Positions 20,001-26,602 of a DNA stretch of 26,602 bases are shown piece after piece. The notes under the pieces were generated by a model. That model ran no database searches and had not been told where the DNA came from. It saw only the letters and a list, made by a program, of their open reading frames with translations. Positions within the stretch are counted from its first letter, which is position 1. Every line of letters starts with the position of its first letter. Position numbers and translations under genes: made by a program. This DNA is from Tieghemiomyces parasiticus (lineage: Eukaryota > Kickxellomycota > Dimargaritomycetes > Dimargaritales > Dimargaritaceae). Location: assembly GCA_027575765.1 (NCBI GenBank), contig JANBPT010000671.1:1-26602 (forward strand). The letters run 5' to 3'.

Positions 20001-20781
20001 GCGACTTCCCCGTGAGATCCATTCTCTCCATTGGCCATCTGTCACATACACCACTTCACCACTGAATAGTCACTTGTGTCGATGTTAAAAAGGGCGGCGA
20101 CCACCGGATTCAGTTTATAGATACTGCCAATCGATTACTGTCTATGCATACACAGCATGTCGGGCCGGTAGTTGATTTGATGCCTCATGTGGCGGTCCAG
20201 CGTGTATCTGACCTTTGTCCTAAATCAACCTCGACTTCGCCCATTAAGGAGCATACACAGAAGCAGGCGGGCATCTATTGAGGCCCCGTTGTGCGGTTCA
20301 ACCTATCCTCTAGGCTACCTACAGCCCGGCCATTGAAATGGCTGGTATAAGACCGTCCATGTTCAAGGTTGACAACGGATGGTGGCACAGGATATGGCAC
20401 GCCGGTCTCCAATGTAATCGTTGCAGAGTTAACCTGTGTGCCCGTGGCGGCCTGACTGCCAGAGGAGCGCACACAAGGTCTGTTTACTCCGCTTGTTATC
20501 CTTTTCCCTGGCTGCCCCGATTCGCGAAAGACTCCGCGCCGACCGCTGCGCATTCCATATTTACACATAATCGTTTGCCTTGTCGACATCTACGCACCGC
20601 GATACTGGAGATTCCATTTACCTAACTCCGATCTCACGCTACTTCCCACTTGACCCCGCTCGTCTCACATTACATCTTTATATTAATCTCCGCCGATTCC
20701 TTGATCGCGCCCAATCCCCCCGCCGCGTCGCTGCACTACCGCTGCCCACGCATTGCACCAGCACGGATCGTACCTACCACA
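17061..20781. other. Gene-empty region (3.7 kb)
   Basis: The largest stretch without a supported gene, between the divergent tricalbin and Rae1 genes. Frames are short, mostly without ATG, and have no recognisable motifs. It holds an 8-G run (18593-18600), a CT microsatellite (18860-18872) and a 10-C run (18894-18903). Part must be promoter and 5' leader for both flanking genes. No transposase, terminal repeats or RNA gene could be identified. Confidence 0.45.
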
Positions 20782-22329
20782 ATGAATTCAGTTTCGGCGG
20801 TACCGGATGTGGAGGTAGGCTCACCTCATTGTCGCATTACACATCGGTCCAGTTTCACTGGCCAGCCAGCGGTGGCCTGTGGTTGTCAATTTAACAGCCA
20901 CTTACCCCACGTCGCGGAGTTTTAAGGACTTGCTTTACCCAGCACGATAATCACCCCTTGACCACCTTTACTCATACGCTACGCGTTGTTACCATGCTCC
21001 CTTCCACGACCCCAGGTATCGCAGCCTCCTGAGGACAGCATTAGCGGCCTGGCCTTCAGTCCCCAGGCCGACTACCTCTCTGCCTCCTCGTGGAATAACG
21101 AGGTGCGGATTTACGAGGTCCAACCCAATGGCACCACTGTCGGCAAGGCTTCCTACTCCCATGAGAGCCCCGCCCTGTGTACGGTGTGGAGCAGTGTAAG
21201 TCAGATTCCTGGGATGGACAATTCTAACGTTTGTCGGCGTGCTTTGTGCCCTAGTCTATGCATTTGGCTTGGGATACCAGCGACCGGGGGGGCACGATAC
21301 AGCCTTTACCAGCCAAAGGACTCGTCACTCACTCTCTACCAATATATTCCCCGCCGCGGTTCTCCTTGCCAATCGCCTCCAGGACGGCACCAAAGTCTTC
21401 TCAGGCGGCGCGGACAACGCCGGCCGCATGTTCGATATCACCACGGGCCAGGCCACCCAGGTAGCCCAGCACGATAACGCCATCCGGTGCATGCGCTACG
21501 TTCAAGTCAGCGGCCAAAACGTCCTTGTCACGGGTAGTTGGGACAAGACGCTAAAAGTAAGTAGTAAGGACACTGGAAGCTACCGGGAACCGGCCAACTT
21601 GATAGTGCGCTTCCAGATCCCTTCGGGTCAGCAGCGGACCGTCTTTTTAACTCATGTGGTAACCTGGCCACCACCTTCACTATCCTTACCGTGTCACTCG
21701 CACCGCCTCAGTACTGGGACACCCGAACGCCCAACCCGGTGGCCACAGTGACTCTGCCCGAGCGCTGCTACACTATGGACGCGGTCCAGCAGCTCCTGGT
21801 GGTGGGCACGGCCGAACGCCGGATCTGCATATACAACCTAGCGAACCCGACGGTGGCGTTCCAGGAGGCACAGTCACCGCTTAAGTGGCAGACCCGGGTG
21901 GTATCCTGTTTCCCGGATGCTTCGGGGTACGCCGTCGGATCAATCGAGGGCCGGATCGGGATCCAGTACATTGATCCCAAGAACCAAACAAACAACTTCA
22001 CGTACAAGTGTCACCGGGACGGCAACGACCTGTACAGCGTCAACGATATTTCTTTCCACCCGACCTACGGGACCTATTCGTCGGCCGGGGCGGACGGAGT
22101 CATTTTCTTCTGGGACAAGACGTCCAAGCAGCGCCTCAAGACTTTTGATAAGGCGTCCGCCCCCATCACCAACACGTGTTTCAACCGTAATGGGTCCATC
22201 TTTGCTTACGCCGTGTGTTACGACTGGTCCAAAGGCCACCAGCACGCCCCCGCCAACAGCAAGCCCAAGATCATGCTCCATGCCGTCAAGGACGAGGATG
22301 TCAAGCCCCGTCCAGCCAAGAAGCGTTAA
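20782..22329 (+). CDS. RAE1: Rae1/Gle2 mRNA export factor, WD-repeat protein
   Basis: Four exons: 20782-20814, 21016-21195, 21383-21556 and 21712-22329, encoding 334 residues; all three introns (201, 187 and 155 nt) are phase 0 with GT...AG ends. The junctions restore the family sequence: exon 1 ends DVE, exon 2 opens VSQPPEDSISGLAFSP; CTVWSS joins DGTKVFSGGADNAG; TGSWDKTLK joins YWDTRTPNP. LPERCY, ESPLKWQTR-like, GSIEGRIGIQYI, FTYKCHR and ASYDWSKGH-like (here VCYDWSKGHQ) blocks in exon 4 are Rae1 hallmarks. It forms a WD40 beta-propeller that binds the GLEBS motif of Nup98-type nucleoporins and acts in nuclear mRNA export, with further roles at the spindle and in mitotic checkpoint control. 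The N-terminal extension before the first blade is only 11 residues, shorter than in human (368 aa) or fission yeast. Each ATG-to-stop exon was checked by frame. Confidence 0.95.
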
Positions 22330-22983
22330 TTCAAGGGACAAGGGGGTGGCAGTAGGGATGCCGTCGGGATTAGCAGCCGATGGGTAAGATACGCGTTCGA
22401 CCTCGCTTTAGTGTTCGGGAGATGGTCGCATCGGTGTCTCCACTTGCTTGTCCGCTTATTTCATTTTTCCCCACCATGTTCCCTGCGCCTGGACGCCCGC
22501 GACGGCCGTGCCTTCTCAGACTCCTTATGCACCTTGATTTATCATCTCTTACTGCTATTGTTCGTCGGTTTACAATACAATATCTATTCTGGCACCAAGC
22601 TGATGGTTGAACGGCGATTAACTGTAAGATATCCTAAGAAGAAGCGAACATGTATGCTCACACTTGGTCCATGTCACACAAGCAGTAGACCATGAAGGTG
22701 GTCTGGTAAGAGGTGAGAGGGCTAAGGTCTGAAGTGGGGGGGGGAGAAAGGAACTGTTGGCAGATCCTGACGGTGGTTTACTTCGCCCTGGGGTTTGAGG
22801 CACAATATCTGTACGAGTCTGCCACGTTGACCCTCCACATTTCACTCGAAGCCGCAATCCCACCGCATCCACGCAATTACTCGTTCGCACAAATCGTTTG
22901 TACCAGCCCAAAACCGCCGTCTCTTCATTGAGTCTGCCATTACTTTAGTCCCTCGTCGGCCACATTCAGTCCCTAGCTTCGCC
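22330..22983. other. Intergenic region between Rae1 and Apc11
   Basis: 654 nt holding the Rae1 3' UTR and the Apc11 promoter. A 9-G run lies at 22736-22744. No exact AATAAA was found after the Rae1 stop and no additional gene is supported. Confidence 0.5.
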
Positions 22984-23442
22984 ATGAAGGTCGAATTCGG
23001 AGCTTGGAAAGCCGTGGCGGCGTGGAAATGGAACGTGGAGGATGAGGACGTGTGCGGGATTTGCCGGGTGGCCTTTGACGGTTGCTGCCCAGACTGCAAA
23101 CTACCCGGGGATGATTGTCCATTGATTTGGGGCGAATGTAAACACTGTTTCCACATGCACTGCCTACTCAAGTGGATCAGCACCGACGCAAGCCAGCAAC
23201 TTTGTCCGATGGACCGACGACCCTGGGGTAAGTGGTCGTGCGTTGCATTTATATATATTTGGAAGGTTACCCCTTTGTATTATCCGTTCAAAAGCGGGGA
23301 TTATAAAAGGCGCGAAAGCAGGTGGGCACCTCATGAGAAAGAACGTACAAAGACTAACCATGACTATCGGTTTTTTTTGACTTTACCACCTTACTTGAAT
23401 GACCTTACACCTTCGAACCCCATGGCAGTCACGGCGGCGTAA
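22984..23442 (+). CDS. APC11: Apc11, RING-H2 subunit of the anaphase-promoting complex
   Basis: Exon 1 (22984-23227) encodes the family almost whole: MKVEFGAWKAVAAWKW, then DVCGICRVAFDGCCPDCK, PGDDCPLIWGECKHCFHMHC, LLKWI and LCPMDRRPW. Zinc ligands are visible as Cys24, Cys27, Cys34/35, Cys38, Cys45, Cys52, His54/57/59, Cys60 and Cys74; the last ligand is Asp77 instead of Cys, as in Rbx1. Apc11 pairs with the cullin-like Apc2 and recruits E2 enzymes to ubiquitylate cyclins and securin. I place a GTAAGT donor at 23228 and an acceptor GGCAG ending at 23428, giving a 14-nt last exon (VTAA, stop) and 85 residues, matching the usual ~84. The 201-nt intron is a multiple of three and has no in-frame stop, so an unspliced 152-residue reading also exists. 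The exact last exon is less certain than the identity. Confidence 0.92.
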   Translation: MKVEFGAWKAVAAWKWNVEDEDVCGICRVAFDGCCPDCKLPGDDCPLIWGECKHCFHMHCLLKWISTDASQQLCPMDRRPWGKWSCVAFIYIWKVTPLYYPFKSGDYKRRESRWAPHEKERTKTNHDYRFFLTLPPYLNDLTPSNPMAVTAA

Positions 23443-23679
23443 AACTTCCCTGATCATCCACAAGATACTACGTTTCACCAGCCACACCGCCTTGTATTTC
23501 ATAATTTTGCAATGACCAATCTACTAAACAAACCACCCTCAGAAGTATCAGTGTATTCCATCATCTCTACCAATTTGATAAAGAGCGGGTGAGGGAAAGA
23601 GAAGAGGTCAAAGGACTAAAAAAAAGTATGGTTTCGTAGGCCTATTTCCGTGGCTCGGTAGGGCCCTATCAGCCTGCAT
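23443..23679. other. Convergent 3' region between Apc11 and ETF-QO
   Basis: 237 nt between two stops on opposite strands, AT-rich, with no canonical AATAAA found on either strand. Contains the 3' UTRs of both genes; no coding frame is supported. Confidence 0.5.
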
Positions 23680-23692
23680 TTAAGTCAGGCTG
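23670..23692 (-). repeat. Inverted repeat across the ETF-QO stop codon
   Basis: CAGCCTG at 23670-23676 and CAGGCTG at 23686-23692 pair perfectly over 7 bp, with a 9-nt loop that holds the TAA stop (23682-23680). In the mRNA the stem would enclose the last codons and the stop. Confidence 0.6.
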
Positions 23693-25797
23693 TACTGGGG
23701 CCCGCCCCCGCCCTCAGGCACAGTCCAGTTGATATTCTGGGCCGGGTCCTTAATATCACACGTCTTGCAGTGGATACAGTTCTGCGAGTTAATCTGGAAC
23801 CGTTTCTGACCCGGGTGGGCATCATCATCGACATATTCATACACCCCCGCCGGGCAGAACCGGGCCTCGGGACCGGCAAACACCGGCAGGTTACGCTCGA
23901 CCTGAACCTTGGGGTCCTTGAGTTGCAGGTGGACGGGCTGGTTCTCGGCGTGGTTAGTACCAGTGCGCGACACGCTCTCGAGGAGATCAAAAGTGACCTC
24001 GCCGTCGGGTTTCGGGTACGCGATGGGCTTAAAGTTCTTAGCCGGCTGAAGCATGGCGTAATCCGGACCAGGGTGCTTCCAGGTCCACGGGGCTTTACCC
24101 TTCAACACTACGGTATCAAGTCCCGTCCATGCCATGAACCCAAACAGGCCCAGTGGGCTGTGGAACGACGGGCGCACGTTGCGCACCGCGTAGAGTTCCT
24201 GGTACACCCACGAGTCGCGCATGGCCTGCTCGTACGGTGACACGTCCAGAGCGGTGTAGGGCACTTCCTCCGCACCCTCACCCGCGGCCTTGTAGGCGCC
24301 CAAAATGGCTTCGGCGGCCACCTCCGCGGCGACGATACCACTCTTCATGGCGGTGTGCGTCCCCTTGATCTTAGGCAGGTTGAGAAATCCGGCGGTACAG
24401 CCGATGAGGGCGCCTCCGGGGAAGGTCAATTTGGGTATGGATTGGTAACCACCTTCGTTAAGGGCGCGGGCTGCGTAGGAAATGCACTTGCCGCCCTCCA
24501 GTGTGGCGCGCAGTTTCGGATGAGCCTTGAAGCGTTGGAATTCCTGGTAGGGCGAGAGGTACGGGTTGCGATAGTCCAGGCCCACCACGTACCCCAGACT
24601 GACCAGGTTGTCGGCCATGTGGTACAGGAAGCCACCGCCGTAGGTCTGATAGTCGACCGGATAGCCCACGTAGTGGTGGACGGCGCCCGGCGTGTGCTTG
24701 GCCGGGTCGATTTCCCACACTTCCTTGATCCCGAGCCCGTAAGTCTGGGGCTGGCTGTCCTTGCGCAGGTCGAATCGGCGGATCAACGTTTTGGTTAGGG
24801 ACCCGTGACAACCCTCAGCGAACAGGGTCACCCGGGCATGGAGGGCCATCCCACGCTCAAAGTTATCCTTAGGCCGGCCGTCCTTGTCGAGCCCCACGTC
24901 GTTAGTCGCAATGCCCTGTACGGCACCCTGGTCGTCGTAGAGCACCTCGCTGGCAGCGAACCCAGGAAATATCTCCACGCCCAGCTCCTCGGCTTGCTCC
25001 CCGAGCCACTTAACGACGTTGTTCAGGCTGACGATGTAGTTGCCGTGGTTGGACATTTGGGGCGGGTGTGGCAGCGGGATCGACGACGACCGGGTCAGGT
25101 AGTGCATGTGGTCTTCGAGGGCTGGCTGGTCGAGAGGGGCGCCGCGCTCCTTCCAGTCGGGAATCAGTTCGTCGAGCGCGCGGGTTTCAATCACTGCCCC
25201 GGACACCGTATGGGCACCCACTTCGCCGGCCTTCTCCACAACGATGACGCGGAGCTCCTGGCCACGTTCATTGGCCAGCTGCTTCAGACGGATGGCCGCG
25301 CTCAGACCGGCCGGCCCGGCGCCTACGACTACAACATCGGCCTCGTCAACGAAACGCTGTTCGACTATTCGAGGATCCTCAACGGCCTTCTCACCCTCGG
25401 CCTCCTTCTTACCCTCCAGGCAGGTAGCCGTCGAAGTCGACACACAGCGCGTGATGGTCTCGCTTAGTGCCACCAGCGGCGATGTCATGTGAGGCGGGAA
25501 GGTCTGACCCATCTCTGTGATGCGGAGGTTCGGCGGGCACCCCGGCGCGAGGGTCGGATCCGATGAGCGCGAGCGTCCCAGTGCCTGCGTGGGCCGCAGG
25601 TGCGCCGCCAGGCTCAGCGTCGACGACGGCCGCAAGGTCCCGGGTGCCAGCACCGAGCGCAGGGAACTACCGCTGCTGTTCGCCGCGAGCAGTACCCCCG
25701 AGGCGGAGGTCTTCTTGGCAACTTGGATGGCGTGCATGCGGGCGTTGATCCGTGATTGTTTGGCTAGGACGCGCAATGAGCGACCCAGTGTGTACAT
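23680..25797 (-). CDS. ETFDH: Electron transfer flavoprotein-ubiquinone oxidoreductase, mitochondrial
   Basis: Single exon, 705 residues from the ATG at 25797; six more codons reach only a TTG. It passes electrons from reduced ETF (fatty acid and amino acid oxidation) to ubiquinone in the inner mitochondrial membrane. Residues 1-50 are rich in Arg, Ser, Ala and Leu with almost no acidic residues, a mitochondrial presequence. [18 protein letters not shown] gives the FAD site (GAGPAG at 159-164), [14 protein letters not shown] follows, and [21 protein letters not shown] and [19 protein letters not shown] are family blocks of the quinone/flavin domains. The 4Fe-4S ligands are Cys648, Cys674, Cys677 and Cys680 (CPAGVYEY and [13 protein letters not shown]). 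Human ETFDH is 617 residues; the extra length is an N-terminal region of about 80 residues before the FAD domain. It converges on Apc11. Confidence 0.97.
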   Translation of the reverse strand: MYTLGRSLRVLAKQSRINARMHAIQVAKKTSASGVLLAANSSGSSLRSVLAPGTLRPSSTLSLAAHLRPTQALGRSRSSDPTLAPGCPPNLRITEMGQTFPPHMTSPLVALSETITRCVSTSTATCLEGKKEAEGEKAVEDPRIVEQRFVDEADVVVVGAGPAGLSAAIRLKQLANERGQELRVIVVEKAGEVGAHTVSGAVIETRALDELIPDWKERGAPLDQPALEDHMHYLTRSSSIPLPHPPQMSNHGNYIVSLNNVVKWLGEQAEELGVEIFPGFAASEVLYDDQGAVQGIATNDVGLDKDGRPKDNFERGMALHARVTLFAEGCHGSLTKTLIRRFDLRKDSQPQTYGLGIKEVWEIDPAKHTPGAVHHYVGYPVDYQTYGGGFLYHMADNLVSLGYVVGLDYRNPYLSPYQEFQRFKAHPKLRATLEGGKCISYAARALNEGGYQSIPKLTFPGGALIGCTAGFLNLPKIKGTHTAMKSGIVAAEVAAEAILGAYKAAGEGAEEVPYTALDVSPYEQAMRDSWVYQELYAVRNVRPSFHSPLGLFGFMAWTGLDTVVLKGKAPWTWKHPGPDYAMLQPAKNFKPIAYPKPDGEVTFDLLESVSRTGTNHAENQPVHLQLKDPKVQVERNLPVFAGPEARFCPAGVYEYVDDDAHPGQKRFQINSQNCIHCKTCDIKDPAQNINWTVPEGGGGPQYSLT

Positions 25798-26532
25798 GGT
25801 CAAAGGGTGATACAAGTAGTTGGAAATTGTGGAAATCGGAGGGTTCCCAGAAGGGGATTCAGAGGTTGGGGATAACGAGCTGTACCTGACTAGAGTAAGA
25901 ACGAGACTACCGTCGTCAAAATGGTTTTTAAATCAACATTCTAAGAAGTAAGTGAGGCAGCTTCATAAGTGGCAGTGGTGGTGCTCAGAGTAGGGGACCA
26001 GGGAGATCCGTCACACGCTTGCCAGAGGCTGCGAAGTCACCCCCTCTCTCTGGATGAAAGTGAGTGTAATGCCGCCAGGCTATCGAGTAGGGTGGGGGGG
26101 GGGGTGTTCGTAGGGGGTATATTCCTGATATCCACACAACAGAGTGGCTATTTTGGATATTGAAGGAGCCCCTCCCCCGCTCGTCGGCTGACCTCTGATA
26201 ACGCTTTCAGCTGCTGACCACCAAGATCAGCAAGTCCTATGCCCACCATCGGAGAGCCAATCATCGGTTAAAAGGCCAGACCATGCGAATCTGTCAGTGG
26301 AATCATTTGCGCTGGCACGTGGATAATATAACTCAGGATTCCAAGGGCTACATCAGGTGCCTTCGTTGTTGGTAGGGTACGGAAAAATGGCACCGCTTTG
26401 ACCACTGATGTAAGCGACAACAGTGGGATAAAAATGCCAGTCCCCTGTGTATACTAGCGGTTCACGCTGAGGTTAAGAGGACAGCCTTATTAGCCTAATG
26501 TTGGTAAAAGAAAGTTGAGAGGGGCAAAAGTG
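25798..26532. other. Spacer between ETF-QO promoter and tRNA gene
   Basis: About 0.7 kb. The left part must contain the ETF-QO promoter (minus). An 11-G run lies at 26094-26104, and a nested inverted repeat at 26350-26411. The 64-codon plus frame at 25969-26163 does not look like protein. Confidence 0.5.
26526..26529 (-). terminator. Pol III T-run after the tRNA gene
   Basis: AAAA on the plus strand reads TTTT on the minus strand, 3 nt after the tRNA discriminator base, the usual minimal Pol III terminator. Confidence 0.65.
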
Positions 26533-26602
26533 TGGTCAGAGTGGGATTCGAACCCACGCCTACAAGAGTAGACTACGACCTGAACGTAGCGCCTTAGACC
26601 GC
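26533..26602 (-). tRNA. tRNA-Leu (anticodon CAG), 5' end cut by the window edge
   Basis: Reading the minus strand, the window edge enters within the D arm (GCGGTCTAAGGC), followed by anticodon stem CTACG, loop TTCAGGT with anticodon CAG, and stem CGTAG. A long variable arm (CTAC/GTAG stem), T arm GTGGG-TTCGAAT-CCCAC and acceptor strand TCTGACC with discriminator A complete it. The long class II variable arm plus CAG identifies leucine. About 14 nt of the 5' end, including the 5' acceptor strand, lie outside. There is no intron in the visible anticodon loop. Confidence 0.95.

Noticed and set aside
24355..25467. Plus-strand frames of 147 and 220 codons opposite ETF-QO
   Set aside because: ETF-QO is certain on the minus strand; these frames are shadows.

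Overview
The window looks like nuclear DNA of a filamentous or early-diverging fungus. The evidence is a fungal-style tricalbin (membrane hairpin, SMP domain, multiple C2 domains), a fungal-type tetraspanin, eukaryotic housekeeping genes with spliceosomal GT...AG introns of about 150-200 nt (HINT1-type hydrolase, Rae1/Gle2, Apc11), a mitochondrial ETF-ubiquinone oxidoreductase, and a nuclear tRNA-Leu with a Pol III T-run. Very long single-exon genes sit beside short multi-exon ones. The phylum cannot be fixed by eye; a Zoopagomycota-like lineage is only a guess.

Layout. (1) 1-353, minus: a partial ketopantoate-reductase-like gene running off the left edge, without a recognisable first exon. 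(2) 354-3017: no gene seen. (3) 3272-6538, compact cluster: a secreted acidic disordered protein (plus) meets a HINT1-type HIT hydrolase (minus, two exons) tail to tail; a doubtful 99-codon ORF and a tetraspanin follow, both minus. (4) 6647-9370: no gene seen, but a patch of short direct and inverted repeats at 7020-7426. (5) 9371-17060: an FAD-dependent amine-oxidase-like protein (plus) converging on a giant tricalbin (minus, 1834 aa). (6) 17061-20781: no gene seen. (7) 20782-25797: Rae1 (plus, four exons), Apc11 (plus, two exons) and ETF-QO (minus, single exon). (8) 25798-26602: spacer, then a tRNA-Leu(CAG) cut by the right edge.

Most genes are unrelated housekeeping functions: ER-plasma membrane contacts and lipid transfer (tricalbin), mRNA export and spindle function (Rae1), cell-cycle ubiquitylation (Apc11), mitochondrial electron transfer (ETF-QO) and nucleotide hydrolysis (HINT1). 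I see no operon-like or biosynthetic cluster logic. Three convergent pairs (secreted protein/HINT1, oxidase/tricalbin, Apc11/ETF-QO) share short 3' intergenic spaces.

I found no convincing new system. The best second-look items are the Apc11 gene model (14-nt last exon after a stop-free 3n intron), the truncated-looking ketopantoate reductase, the secreted acidic protein with a terminal cysteine pair, the repeat patch at 7.0-7.4 kb, and long G or C homopolymers found only between genes.
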